Shown here: positions 31,280-43,134 of the stretch, piece after piece
How positions within the stretch are numbered: the first letter of the stretch is position 1
How the letters are laid out: the number at the start of each line of letters is the position of its first letter
From: Primulina eburnea
Lineage: Eukaryota; Streptophyta; Magnoliopsida; Lamiales; Gesneriaceae
Direction of reading: 5' to 3'
Length of the DNA: 64,000 nucleotides
NCBI RefSeq assembly: GCF_022965805.1
Contig: NC_133117.1
Span: forward strand, 15,647,479-15,711,478
Made by a program: the position numbers and the translations under genes
The notes under the pieces: model-generated
The model's input: the letters and a program-made list of their open reading frames with translations, nothing else
Told to the model about the DNA's origin: nothing
Database searches by the model: none

Positions 31280-33324
31280 TGTAATGCCCGGAAAATTAAT
31301 CCCAGTAATCGGTAATTATTGAATTATAATTTGATATGATTATGAAAGGATTAATCGGGACACGAAATACACATAAGTGTGAAAAGTGTGTGTATTGGTG
31401 CAAAGGACTCACGCACATGCGCGAGCTAATGCGCGCACATGCGCGCATTGGACAGTAGGCTTCGCGCATATGCACGGAGTGACTGCGCGCATATGCACGA
31501 AGGAGGCAGTAGGGTGCCTCGAAATGAAAATTCCCTCGCGCACATGCGCCGATTTATGCGCGCATATGCGCGAGGCGATGTGGGCAGCACGCGCGGAGAT
31601 TTTGCATCTCGCGCATATGCGCCGCGAGGAATCGCGCATATGCGCGAGACGTGCGATGGGCACACTCGGCCACTTGGCTCATTGCATGTGCGAGGTGTAT
31701 ATATATATATACATGCAAAAATCAGTTCTTCAGAAACGAAGGAAACCGAGGCAAGAGGGAAAGAAAGGGTTCGACACATAGATTTGTGATTTACGAGAAA
31801 TCCGTCCGTCTGATTTTGAATCCGACTGCGGTACTGTGTTCCTATCAACATAGGCTACAACTGGACGTAAGTTTTGTTACGTTTTGTTACGTTCTGAAAT
31901 TATGGTATTGTCAGAATCTGTTATGATCCATATATGATGTTCTTGTCATGTTAGACATCGTATAATCGAAACCAGATTGAAAAGCAGATACCATATGGAA
32001 TTGTTATGATTTTCGGAGTTGATATGATATCAGAATTGAGTTGTTACTGAGTATAAGATATTAGAATTAATATCTGATTGATATGGCATTGTTAGGTATA
32101 TAGATATTATACCGTTATGCCATCGATACTGAATTAGATTGAGTATTGAGCAGAGCAGATTTGATTGGAGTAATGTATTGATATTGTACCCTCGATATTG
32201 TTATTGTCAGATTGAGTTATTGACAGGCTTGGAATTCGAGACTTCGACAGAGGCAGAATAACAGAGTAAAAGGTATAAATTAATGTTGAGTTGGGATTGC
32301 ACAACTCGAGTAAGGTTTGACTCGAGTCTCCCTAAATCACATACTTAGTTTATTACATTGATTCTTGTAATTGATGAGATTGAGGGGTATTGTCGATTGA
32401 TTTATGCCACTGCATGTATTGACTACTGAGTCGTTGAGTCATAGGTTGATTCGCCTAGTCACCGGCTGATTCGTCTGGTTATTGACTGATTCGTCTAATC
32501 ATTGGCTGATTCGCCTATCTATAGACTGATTCGTCTAATCATTGACTGATTCGTCAATTCTGCGGCTGAGTCGCCCAGACATTGCTGATTCGCATAATTC
32601 TTGACTGATTCGTCACTTCTGAGGCTGATTCGCCCAGACACTGATATATGATTTATATCGATGTCGTTTAGGGATTGATTCATTCCTATCGACTGAGATT
32701 CGATATAATACCTATATTCAGACATCGGGATCCCTAGGTTAGAGTTGAGTCGAGTCTGAGACGACGCGTCAGTGGAGTCGAGTCTGAGATGACATGTCGG
32801 TTGAGTTGAGTCTGATATGACATGTTGATTTACATTGTTTATGCCATTCATGATTATTGAATGTTTGATATGAATTTATGTTTCTGATTTGAGACATATT
32901 ATGAATACTTCTTATATATGCTTTCGTATATGCTTTTATATGACTGCATGTTACATTGTTTATACTGGGATATTCATATCTCACCGGAGTTATCCGGCTG
33001 TTGTTTTGTTTTGTATGTGTGCATGACAACAGGTGGGACTGGATCAGGGTCAAGAAGAGGATGAGAGAAGATTAGATAGTGTGGAGATCCGGGCTTTGCA
33101 GCAACTTAGGATTCAGCTTTGATATATAGTTGAACCTAGTTTAATTGTGTAGATAACACAAGAATTATATGTTCATGTATAATATGTAATTTGAGTAAAT
33201 TACATTACGTTTCCGCTTTGTATTTTAAAAAAAAATAAATAATAAAAATTTAGACCCTGTTTTATAATTGTTTAAATAGTCCCAGAAACTGATTAAGAAC
33301 ATGATTAGCGTCCGGGTCCCCACA
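31280..33324 (+). repeat. 3' LTR of element A (2045 bp)
   Basis: Same length and order as the 5' LTR. Differences seen include two hairpin arms changed to GCATATGCACG, a few substitutions in the minisatellite, and a poly-A tract interrupted by T residues near 33235. It contains the array at 31407-31654 and TATA at 31698-31711. Confidence 0.95.
31407..31654. repeat. CGCGCATATGCGCG hairpin array in the 3' LTR of A
   Basis: Same number of arms as the 5' LTR array. Two arms have a CpG lost by a G-to-A change (GCGCATATGCACG). Confidence 0.93.
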
Positions 33325-33333
33325 TCAAGTTTT

Positions 33334-33351
33334 TGGCGCCATTGCCGGGGA
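33334..33351 (+). other. Primer binding site of element C (tRNA-Asp type)
   Basis: TGGCGCCATTGCCGGGGA has one mismatch to the plant tRNA-Asp complement (the H copy has none). It is separated from its LTR only by the insertion of A; without A it lies about 7 bp after GCTCGATCA, as in H. Confidence 0.92.
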
Positions 33352-33451
33352 CTGTTAATCTACAATTTTATTTTTAGTTATTTTATTTAGCATTATTTTA
33401 TTTCTCTTGAGTTAACATTCCATATTTTATTCCAGATATCTTGTCTAGTGC

Positions 33452-34444
33452 ATGCCAAAGTCACTTGACGTGGAGCTTGAGTTTGATCCTGAAATTGAAA
33501 GAACTTTCCGAAGGCAAAGAAAACAACAGAGACTTAAAGAATTGATGGAGAGACACGGTCAAGAACGTGAGGAGGAACAACGTGAAAATAGACAAGTTGA
33601 GATGCCACTCCGCATACCGATGCTAGAGTATGCACAGCCTTCTTTGGAGGGAGCACGCCCCAGCATTGTGAGGCCTATGGTGCGGGTAAACCAGTTCAAA
33701 ATCAAACAAGCTATAATTCAGATGATTCAGAACACAGTCTAGTTTGGAGGATCTGCAGTAGATGACCCAAACACGCACATCGCAGATTTTCTTGAAATTT
33801 ACGATACGTTTAAATTAAATGGAGTTTCTGATGATGCTATTAGATTGCGTTTGTTCCCTTTCTCCTTGCGTGATAAAGTTAAAGCTTGGTTGAATTGTTT
33901 GCCTGTAGGTTCAATCACCACATGGGCGGATATGGCGAAAGCGTTTCTCATCAAATATTTTCCTCCATCTAAGACCATGAAGCTTCGGGCAGACATCACC
34001 ACCTTTGCTCAATTCGAGCAGGAGTCGTTGTATGAGGCATGGGAGCGCTTCAAAGATCTCTTGCGTAGATGCCCACATCACGAGTTTCCACTTGGGTTAG
34101 TCGTTCAAACATTTTATTATGGTTTGCTTACTCCTAACCATACTATGATAGATGCTGCTGCTTGTGGAAACTTGTTGAGAAAAACTGCGGAAGAAGGATA
34201 TGAGTTGTTGGAGGAGATGGCTGCTAGCAGCTATCATCCTCAATCTGAAATAAACAACCAGCGGAGGAGTGCAGGAGTTCACCAGGTAACCGATTTTTCT
34301 GCTATTACTGCACAACTTGATGCTTTAAACAGGAAACTAGACAGCTTGAATGTGGGTGGCACGGCTATGCGTCTTCAAGAGATATTCTGTGAAAAGTGTG
34401 GAGGGGAATACTACGTGAAGGACTGTCAAGATGACAATCCATTT
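33452..34444 (+). pseudogene. Athila-type gag of element C, first part (before insertion B)
   Basis: ATG at 33452 begins MPKSLDVELEFDPEIERTF. A charged N-terminal region and Pro-rich stretch follow, then an in-frame TAG at 33740-33742. The capsid domain follows: VDDPNTHIADFLEIYDTF, LRLFPFSLRDKVKAWL, then FLIKYFPPSK and YEAWERFKDLLRRCP, which are hallmarks of Athila gag. The nucleocapsid-like region begins CEKCGGEYYVKDC, where the knuckle histidine is replaced by tyrosine. It is interrupted by B at 34445, and the reading phase resumes after B at 43135. Confidence 0.92.
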
Positions 34445-34585
34445 TGTAATGCCCGAGAATTAATCACTGTTAATCAAGGATTATTGACTTATAATTTAAC
34501 GTGATTACGAAAGGGCCAAATGAGAAACGATTTAAGAGAATGTGCGGCTATTTATTTTGAATTTTAGAATTTGTTGCCGAAGCAA

Positions 34586-34799
34586 CACCGCACCCGCGCT
34601 CATGGTTAGACCGCAGCCGCGGTCGATGTCCAGTAGAGTAGCAATTTTTGAAAAACTGAGACCGCACCCGCGGTACGAAACACGACCGCACCCGCGGTGC
34701 AAACAAGACCGCACCCGCGGTCGTAGTTTCTGGAAAATGGATGTGGATCAGTACGCTGAGCGCACCCGCGGTCCGGAATGTAGCGCACCCGCGGTGCGA
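34586..34799. repeat. ACCGCACCCGCGGT hairpin array in the 5' LTR of B
   Basis: About seven copies of the partly self-complementary ACCGCACCCGCGGT (arms ACCGC and GCGGT; CCGCGG core) over about 215 bp, with varied spacers. The motif class is different from other families but sits at the same place relative to TATA. Confidence 0.9.
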
Positions 34800-34843
34800 C
34801 GTGTTTTGCACAAATGGTGCCACCTCGTCGAATTCATGCATTG

Positions 34844-34857
34844 ATATATATATATAA
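34844..34857 (+). promoter_or_regulatory. Putative TATA box, 5' LTR of B
   Basis: TATATATATATAA lies about 45 bp after the last hairpin arm; the 3' LTR has the same at 41621-41633. Confidence 0.6.
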
Positions 34858-35700
34858 CATGAATTCTTTCAGAATTAAACGTAAGAAATCGAGAAAAGGG
34901 TCTGAGGAATTGTGTTGAAAATCCTTACGCCTTTTGTGAGAAATCCGTCCGTCTGATTTTGAATCCGACTTCGGTATTGAGTTCCTATCGACGTAGGCTA
35001 CAACTGGACGTAAGTTTTACTACGTTTTGACATGTTTTAGAATTATTATATTGTCAGAATTGAATGGAACTCATATATGTTGTTCTTGACATATTAGACA
35101 TCATAGAATCGAAGTCAGATTGAGAAACGGACTGATTATGGAATTGTTATGAATTTTTAGGGTATATTGATTTATACCAGACAGATTTGAATTGTTATTG
35201 GATTACGGATTGTATTGGATATGAGTTATGGATTGTAACTGTTATCTGGTGATGTGGTATTGACGGGGATACTGAGTTTGTACCGTTATGCCGTTGATTT
35301 TGAATTAAATCAAGATTGATCATATTGTTATTGATTTGAAAGGTATATTGACATGAGATTATTGATATTGTCATTGCCAGACAGACTGTGAATTCAGGAC
35401 TTCGCCTGAGCCAGAAACCGACGAAGAAAGGTATAAGTCAATGTGGTATTGGGAGATCGACTTGAGTCGGATTAGACTTGAGTTTCCCTAAATCACATAC
35501 TTTACTTTATTGCATTGATATTTGCATTGATTTGACTGATGTACTTGTTTTCTTGATTATAGATAGCAGGTATCAGATGAGTAATCTTGTGACAGAAGTT
35601 CCTGATAGTGGTGGAATCGCCACGGGAACATTGCACGATGTCTCAAGATAACGATATTAACGATAGAGCTACAATCTATGACGGATAGGTCAGGACTCCG

Positions 35701-35843
35701 GATGTTGGTTATATCGAGTAATTAGGATTGGAATTCTTCTATTACGGAATTCGATATAGGAACACCATATTTGGTTATATCGAGTAATAGGAACAGAGTT
35801 CCTTCTATTACGGAATTTGATAAGGGAATACCACATTTGGAAA
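35701..35843. repeat. Tandem duplication of about 75 bp in the 5' LTR of B
   Basis: Two copies of GGTTATATCGAGTAAT...TTCTATTACGGAATT follow one another. The same pair is at 42481-42616 in the 3' LTR, so it predates insertion. Confidence 0.85.
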
Positions 35844-36357
35844 CCGGGATCCCTAGACTAGGATTGAGTCTAGTCTGAGACGTGGAATCACGTATATGTT
35901 AGACAGTTTTATGATTGATTATGTTTCAGATTTTGATACATATTAATGTTACCTGATTACATGCTTTATATTGGTTTATATGATTGCATGTTTCGTTGAT
36001 TTATACTGGGATTTATTCTCACCGGAGTTATCCGGCTGTTGTCTTGTCTGTATGTGTACATGACAACAGGTGGCACAGGATCAGGGTCCAGGAGATGAGG
36101 AGAGATCGTGATAGAGTGGAGACTTCTGACTTGGATGTATATAGGGTTTTGACACTTGATATTTAGATGTTGAACCTTAGTTTATTTTGGATGCATGCAG
36201 TACAGGATTTGTATTGTATTTTATACTGATATATATATTAGTTGATTTCACTCCGTTCCGCATTTTAAAAAAAATTATTTAGACCCTGTTTTATAATTGA
36301 TTAATTAGTCCCAATGATGATTAATAACTTGATTAGCGTCCGGGTCCCCACAACAGG

Positions 36358-36369
36358 TGGTATCAGAGC
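36358..36369 (+). other. Primer binding site of element B (tRNA-iMet type)
   Basis: TGGTATCAGAGC lies 5 bp after the LTR. The leader 36370-36610 has no gene. Confidence 0.9.
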
Positions 36370-36610
36370 GATAGATCCTTGAGATTGAGATAGGAGCTAG
36401 TGAGCGGGGTAGAATGTGTTTTCTTTCCTGTTTTGATTGCTAGCATGATTTACTGCTTTATAATACATGTTTGTCTGTTTATCTGATTTGATTTGAAAAC
36501 ATGTGTTATTGAGAATGATTCAGAGCCGATTTTGGATCAGCAATAAGATGATCGGAGGAGGACTGAAATAGAACTTTGGGTTGGGGTTGCTAATCCTTTT
36601 GATTTCAGAT

Positions 36611-37735
36611 ATGCCTCCGAGAAGAATACCAGAACAGGGGAGTACATCGAATCCTCCCATGGATGTGACTCCTACACCGATGGAAAAACTGTTGAAAAGA
36701 TTTCAATCTTTCCGCCCACCGACTTTGAAAGGTACGGAGAATTCCGTGGAATGAGAAAGTTGGTTGGACGATATTGAAGCGATGTTCGAATCTTTGGAAT
36801 ATATGGAGGAAAAGAGGGTGAAACTGATAGGACACCAACTGCATTACGTTGCCAAACATTGGTGGATTGCGACGAAACGGGCATTGGAACAACCAGATAC
36901 GGCCATTACTTGGAATGTGTTTAAGTCTGAATTTTATCTACGGTTCTTTCCAGTATCTTATAGGAAGGACAAGGGAGCCGAGTTTGCAAACTTGAGACAA
37001 GGCCAGTTAAACATTGAGGACTATGTGGCCAAGTTCTCTACACTGCTCAGATTTGCTCCCCACGTAGCTGAACATGATGAGGCCGTTGCGGACCAGTTCA
37101 TAAATGGCCTAAATCCTGAAACCTTTACCTTGGTGAATACCGGGAGACCAAACAATTTCATCGATGCCTTGAATAGAGCCAAGGGAGCCGAAGCAGGACT
37201 GATGAGGTAGAGAGAGGCTTCGTTTGTGCTTCTAGTATCGGGACAACAACAACCACCTCCTCGATTTGAAGGTGGCAGCAGCAGTAGCAGGAAGAGGGAT
37301 TTCTTGAAGGCTAGAGGGAAGCAATTCAAGAAATCGGGAACTAGCTCGTCCAGTTCGAGTGGCTCTAGACAGACCGGTCAGGGCCAGAGCTATACAGGAC
37401 CATACTGTGGTACTTGTGGAGGGAGGCATTCCACAGATCAGTGCCGAGGAGTGGTTGGCAGCTGTCGTATTTGTGGACAGCAAGGACACTTTGCCCGAGT
37501 GTGTCCCCAGAGGGGTGCCCAGGGATCACAGGCAGCTGAGTCATCGGGATCAGTAGCTCAGGCAGGTAGACGACCAGCTGCCATGCATAATTTTCAGCCA
37601 ACACCGCCTACTCAGTCACAGCAGAGGCCAGGAGGGGGCCAGACAGCGAGCCAGCCTTCGAGACAGCAGGCCAGAGTTTTTGCTTTGACCGAGGAGCAGG
37701 CACAGGATGCACCTAATGATGTTGTGGCAGGTAAC
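36611..37735 (+). pseudogene. gag: gag part of the gag-pol frame of element B
   Basis: It starts at ATG 36611 (MPPRRIPEQGSTS). Two in-frame stops are present: TGA at 36752-36754, where A and K have a Cys codon, and TAG at 37208-37210 after the capsid domain. Downstream, the Ser-rich linker, the knuckles CGTCGGRHSTDQC and CRICGQQGHFARVC, and the Gln-rich tail ending EEQAQDAPND stay in frame and run on without a stop into protease. This is the gag-pol single-frame arrangement of chromoviruses. The particle protein could not be made from this copy. Confidence 0.9.
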
Positions 37736-38080
37736 TGTTTTATTTCTGGTTATCCTGCATATGTACTGCTTGATACTGGTGCATCTCATACATTTATATC
37801 TGAGCGATTTGCGTTGATGCATTCTTTGCCTATTGAGTCACTGTCTGCAGTAGTGTCTGTCACGTCTCAGTTAGGAACATGTTTGATATCAGTAAAATCT
37901 GTTAAATCGTGTATACTGCAGTACGATGGGCATACGATTGAGTTAGACTGTATTGTGCTTGGTTTATCTGATTTTGATTGTATTGTCGGTATCGATATGT
38001 TGACCAAGTACCGAGCTACAGTCGATTGCTTCCATAAGATAGTTCGATTTAGACCTGAAATGGCTGAGGAGTGGAAATTT
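37736..38080 (+). pseudogene. Protease (retropepsin) domain of element B, intact in sequence within a broken polyprotein
   Basis: The active-site motif LLDTGASHTFIS is at about 37766-37801 and the flap/C-terminal landmark VLGLSDFDCIVGIDML at about 37957-38004. The protease normally cuts the Gag-Pol polyprotein in the particle. The domain itself has no stop, but it lies downstream of two gag stops. Confidence 0.85.
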
Positions 38081-39560
38081 TATGGTAAGGGTTCTCGTTC
38101 TAGAATTCCGTTGATATCTGCAATGAATATGACTCGATTATTGCAGAAGGGAGCGGATGGATTCCTGGTATATTCAGTTGATTTACTGAAGTCGAGCCCA
38201 TCATTGGCGGATTTGCCAGTGGTGTGTGAATTTGCTGATGTCTTTCCAGATGAGATTCCTGGATTGCCTCCGATTCGAGAGATAGACTTCAGCATTGAGT
38301 TAACGCCAGGAACAGTTCCGATCTCGAGGGTTCCTTACAGGATGGCACCGATCGAATTGAAAGAACTGAAAGAACAGTTGGAGGATTTACTGGCCAAGGG
38401 GTATACCAGACCGAGTGTATCTCCTTGGGGTGCTCCTGTACTGTTCGTGAGAAATAAGGATGGGTCGATGAGACTTTGTATCGACTAACGGCAACTGAAC
38501 AAGGCAACGGTAAAGAATAAATATCCATTGCCTCGTATTGATGATTTGTTTGATCAGTTGCAGGGTTCATCTATATATTCCAAGATCGATCTGAGATCTG
38601 GATACCATCAACTGAGAGTCAGGGACTCTGATATCTCAAAGACAGCATTCAAAACCAGGTATGGACACTATGAATTTATTGTCATGCCATTTGGTTTGAC
38701 GAATGCACCGGCGGTATTTATGGGATTGATGAACCGCGTCTTTCAGAAATATTTGGATGATTTTGTTATCATATTCATTGATGATATATTGATTTATTCA
38801 AAGAATATGATTGAGCATGCTAATCATCTGAGGACTATGTTGGGAATTTTGAGGACGGAGAAACTGTACGCTAAATTGTCGAAATGCGAGTTCTGGTTGA
38901 AACAGGTGATATTTCTGGGTCATATTATATCCGGAGACGGTATATCAGTGGATCCCAGTAAGGTCGAAGCCGTGATCAGTTGGCCGAGACCTACATCTGT
39001 GCCAGAGATTCGCAGTTTCATGGGTTTGGCAGGATATTATCGCCGATTCATTAAAGATTTTTCGAGTATTGTCAAACCGATTACGCAGTTGACTCAAAAG
39101 AATGCTCCGTTTGTTTGGTCAGAAGACTGTGAATCCAGTTTTCTGGAACTGAAAAAGAGGTTGACCAGTGCGCCTGTGTTAACGATTCCTTCAGGTACTG
39201 GTGATTTTGTTGTTTATTGTGATGCATCTCACCGAGGATTGGGTTGTGTTTTGATGCAGCGGGGGCATGTGATTGCTTATGCCTCGAGACAGCTGAAACC
39301 CCATGAATCTCGTTACCCAATTCATGATCTTGAATTGGCAGCTATAGTCTTTGCACTGAAGATATGGCGACATTATTTGTACGGTGAAAAATTCGAGATC
39401 TATTCTGATCACAAAAGCTTGAAATATCTGTTTTCACAATCAGAACTGAATATGAGACAGCGAAGATGGCTGGATTTATTGAAAGACTTTGATTGTGAGA
39501 TTAAATACTATCAAGGGAAGTCCAATGCAGCAGCTGATGCACTGAGTCGAAAGGTATGTG
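38081..39560 (+). pseudogene. Reverse transcriptase and RNase H domains of element B
   Basis: RT landmarks in order are [33 protein letters not shown], a TAA stop at 38486-38488 (where J has a Tyr codon), [26 protein letters not shown] and the catalytic FIDDILIYS (about 38774-38800). Then come [19 protein letters not shown] and [12 protein letters not shown]. RNase H follows with [33 protein letters not shown] and [11 protein letters not shown], ending ADALSRK. RT copies element RNA to DNA and RNase H degrades the RNA. Apart from the single stop both domains look intact. Confidence 0.9.
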
Positions 39561-41103
39561 CACTATCCTTATCGACGATAGGTGTTTCGAATTTGATAGA
39601 AGACTGCTGTTTGTCTGGATTAGCTTTTGAAACAGATTGTCAGCCTCTGAGATTACGTGTGATTCGAGCTGAACCAGAATTGATAGTGAGAATCAAAGAG
39701 GCATAGAAAGGTGATCAGAGTATACAAAAGTCGATTGCTATGGTTAGAGCTTGACATCGATCGGAATATCAGATGAGAAATGACGTTTTGTTTGTGAATA
39801 ATCGTATTGTTGTGCCCAATGTTTTAGATTTGAGATAGCGAATACTGTCAGAAGCGCACAACACCCGATTTAGCATTCATCCTGGTGGCAGGAAAATGTA
39901 AAATGATTTAAAGACACAGTATTGGTGGAAACAGATGAAATCTGTTGTTACTGAAATTGTAGCCAAGTGTCTGAATTGCCAACAGGTGAAAGCTGAAAGA
40001 AAGAAACCAGGAGGATTGTTGCAGAGTTTGTCCATTCTTGAATGGAAATGGGATCACATTTCCATGGATTTTGTGACTCAATTACCGAGATCCTCCCGAG
40101 GTTGTGATGCGATTTGGGTCGTGATTGACCGATTGACCAAATCCGCATGTTTTATTCCATACAAAATGACGTATAGATATGATCAGATGGCCGATATTTA
40201 TGTCAAAGAAGTTGTTAGATTGCATGGAGTGCCGAAGTCCATTGTTTCAGACCGTGATCCTCGGTTTACTTCGTAATTCTAGCATAGTTTGCAGCAAGCT
40301 CTAGGTACGAAGTTACATTTGAGTACCGCATATCATCCTCAGACTGATGGACAGTCAGAACGGACGATTCAGACATTGGAGGATATGCTAAGAGCTGTAA
40401 TGCTTGATGTTAGTACTAATTTGCAAGAAGCATTGCCTCTTTGCGAGTTTTCGTACAACAACAGCTATCAGACGAGTATTGAGATGGCTCCTTTCGAAGC
40501 ATTGTACGGAAAGAAATGCAGATCCCCTCTTTATTGGGATGATATCTCTGAAGTTCCTGAGACTGGACCTGACATGATCAGAGATATGACTGAAAAATTG
40601 AAACTTATTCAGAAGAAAATGAAGGCAGCCCAGGACAAACAAGCCAAATATGCTAACCTTCGACGACGACCGTTGGTATTTGAGGCTGGAGACCGAGTAT
40701 TCTTGAAAATTTCACCTTTCAGAGGGGTTGTCAGATTTGGCAACAACGGGAAACTGTCTCCACGATACGTTGGTCCGTATGAAATTCTTGAAAAGATAGG
40801 AGATCGTGCCTATCGACTTGCCTTGCCGCCTTCATTAGCTGGAATACATGATGTCTTTCATGTATCTATGCTGCGGAAGTATCTCCCTGATGATTCTCAC
40901 GTGATTCAGCCAGACGAGACCGAGCTAGATGAGACATTGATTTATGTCGAGAGAACCGATCCGGATTATCGATCGTAAAGAAAAACAGCTCAGAACAAAG
41001 ACGATTCCTCTTGTGAAAGTTCAATGGACTCGTCATGGCGTGGAAAAAGCTACTCGGGAGACTGAATCTGACATGAGACAAGAATTCGCAGCATTGTTTC
41101 ACT
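39561..41103 (+). pseudogene. Integrase and chromodomain-like C-terminus of element B
   Basis: After the linker come four in-frame stops (TAG 39704-39706, then TGA, TAG and TAA before 39905). The zinc-binding region ends CLNCQQVKAERKKPGG. The D-D-E core is visible: SMDFVTQLPRS, IVSDRDPRF and QSERTIQTLEDML, with TAA 40274-40276 and TAG 40280-40282 between the second D and the E. The GPY/F-like region KLSPRYVGPYEI and VFHVSMLRKYLPDDS follow. A frameshift near 40960 moves the chromodomain-like tail (VQWTRHGVEKATRETESDMRQ) to another frame. Such tails direct insertion toward particular chromatin in chromoviruses. This copy is dead. Confidence 0.88.
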
Positions 41104-41189
41104 GATGTAAATTTTATTCGATTTTAATTACATTCTCTCTTAATGATATGATTGATTGCCTGTGATTTCGAGGACGAAATCATATCTTA

Positions 41190-41201
41190 GGGGGGGAGAA
41201 A
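41190..41201 (+). other. Polypurine tract of element B
   Basis: GGGGGGGAGAAA abuts the 3' LTR. It is preceded by TTCGAGGACGAAAT, the conserved chromovirus 3' end also seen in F. Confidence 0.85.
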
Positions 41202-43129
41202 TGTAATGCCCGAGAATTAATCACTGTTAATCAAGGATTATTGACTTATAATTTAACGTGATTACGAAAGGGCCAACTGAGACACGATTTAAGAGAATGT
41301 GCGGCTATTTATTTTGAATTTTAGAATGTGTTGCCGAAGCAACACCGCACCCGCGCTCATGGTTAGACCGCACCCGCGGTCGATGTCCAGTAGCGTAGCA
41401 ATTTTTGAAAAATTGAGACCGCACCCGCGGTACGAAACACGACCGCACCCGCGGTGCAGGACCGCACCCGCGGTGCAAACAAGACCGCACCCGCGGTCGT
41501 AGTTTCTGGAAAATGGATGTGGATCAGTACGCTGAGCGCACCCACGGTCCAGAATGTAGAGCACCCGCGGTGCGACGTGTTTTGCACAAATGGTGCCACC
41601 TCGTCGAATTCATGCATTGATATATATATATAACATGAATTCCTTCAGAATTAAACGTAAGAAATCGAGAAAAGCTTCTGAGGAATTGTGTTGAAAATCC
41701 TTACGCCTTTTGTGAGAAATCCGTCCGTCTGATTTTGAATCCGACTTCGGTATTGAGTTCCTATCGACGTAGGCTACAACTGGACGTAAGTTTTACTACG
41801 TTTTGACATGTTTTAGAATTATGATATTGTCAGAATTGAATGGAACTCATATATGTTGTTCTTGACATATTAGACATCATAGAATCGAAGTCAGATTGAG
41901 AAACGAACTGATTATGGAATTGTTATGAATTTTTAGGGTATATTGATTTATACCAGAAAGATTTGAATTGTGATTGGATTACGGATTGTATTGGATATGA
42001 GTTATGGATTGTAACTGTTATCTGGTGATGTGGTATTGACGGGGATACTGAGTTTGTACCGTTATGCCGTTGATTTTGAATTAAATCAAGATTGATCATA
42101 TTGTTATTGATTTGAAAGGTATATTGACATGAGATTATTGATATTGTCATTGCCAGACAGACTGTGAATTCAGGACTTCGACTGAGCCAGAAACCGACGA
42201 AGAAAGGTATAAGTCAATGTGGTATTGGGAGATCGACTTGAGTCGGATTAGACTTGAGTTTCCCTAAATCACATACTTTACTTTGTTCCATTGATATTTG
42301 CATTGATTTGACTGATGTACTTGTTTTCTTGATTATAGATAGCAGGTATCAGATGAGTAATCTTGTGACAGAAGTTCCTGATAGTGGTGGAATCGCCACG
42401 GGAACATTGCACGATGTCTCAAGATAACGATATTAGCGATAGAGCTACAGTCTATGACGGATAGGTCAGGACTCCGGATGTTGGTTATATCGAGTAATTA
42501 GGATTGGAATTCTTCTATTACGGAATTCGATATAGGAACACCATATTTGGTTATATCGAGTAATAGGAACAGAGTTCCTTCTATTACGGAATTCGATATG
42601 GGAATACCACATTTGGAAACCGGGATCCCTAGACTAGGATTGAGTCTAGTCTGAGACGTGGAATCACGTATATGTTAGACAGTTTTATGATTGATTATGT
42701 TTCAGATTTTGATACATATTAATGTTACCTGATTACATGCTTTATATTGGTTTATATGATTGCATGTTTCGTTGATTTATATTGGGATTTATTCTCACCG
42801 GAGTTATCCGGCTGTTGTCTTGTCTGTATGTGTACATGACAACAGGTGGCACAGGATCAGGGTCCAGGAGATGAGGAGAGATCGTGATAGAGTGGAAACT
42901 TCGGACTTGGATGTATATAGGGTTTTGATACTTGATATTTAGATGTTGAACCTTAGTTTATTTTGGATGCATGCAGTACAGGATTTGTATTGTATTTTAT
43001 ACTGATATGTATATTAGTTGATTTCACTCCGTTCCGAATTTTAAAAAAAAAAAATTTAGACCCTGTTTTATAATTGATTAATTAGTCCCATTGATGATTA
43101 AGAACTTGATTAGCGTCCGGGTCCCCACA
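41202..43129 (+). repeat. 3' LTR of element B (1928 bp)
   Basis: Parallel to the 5' LTR, with about 30 substitutions and one additional hairpin unit in the array at 41343-41574 (extra copy near 41459-41477). TATA is at 41621-41633. Confidence 0.95.
41343..41574. repeat. ACCGCACCCGCGGT hairpin array in the 3' LTR of B
   Basis: It has one more ACCGCACCCGCGGTGCAGG unit than the 5' LTR array, and one arm changed to GCACCCACGGT. Confidence 0.9.
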
Positions 43130-43134
43130 CATTT

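Larger units (their letters stand above)
25854..33324 (+). mobile_element. Element A: young Tekay-like element with open gag but no RT/RNase H, inserted in C
   Basis: LTRs are 25854-27894 and 31280-33324, with TCAAG on both sides (25849-25853 and 33325-33329). The primer site is at 27900 and the polypurine tract at 31268-31279. I count only about 14 substitutions between the two 2-kb LTRs, so insertion is recent. The insertion point is 2 bp past the end of the C 5' LTR, splitting the C LTR from its primer site. Pol is reduced to protease and integrase remnants. Confidence 0.95.
34445..36352 (+). repeat. 5' LTR of element B (1908 bp)
   Basis: It starts TGTAATGCCCGAG and ends GGGTCCCCACA. It has a hairpin array (34586-34799), TATA (34844-34857), GTAAGT (35010), a tandem duplication of about 75 bp (35701-35843) and the U5 hairpin (36022-36035). 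Small frames here are not genes. Confidence 0.95.
34445..43129 (+). mobile_element. Element B: Tekay-like element with complete gag-pol layout, inserted in C gag
   Basis: LTRs are 34445-36352 and 41202-43129, with CATTT on both sides (34440-34444 and 43130-43134). The primer site is 36358 and the polypurine tract 41190-41201. Between them one frame runs from gag (36611) to the end of integrase (about 40975), broken only by in-frame stops, then shifts before the chromodomain-like tail. The LTRs differ at about 30 sites plus one repeat unit, more than the LTRs of A or K, so B is the older insertion. Confidence 0.95.

Noticed and set aside
34542..34844. Arg/His/Pro-rich frames over the B hairpin array (also 41289-41617)
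   Set aside because: Products of ACCGCACCCGCGGT repeats, open on both strands.
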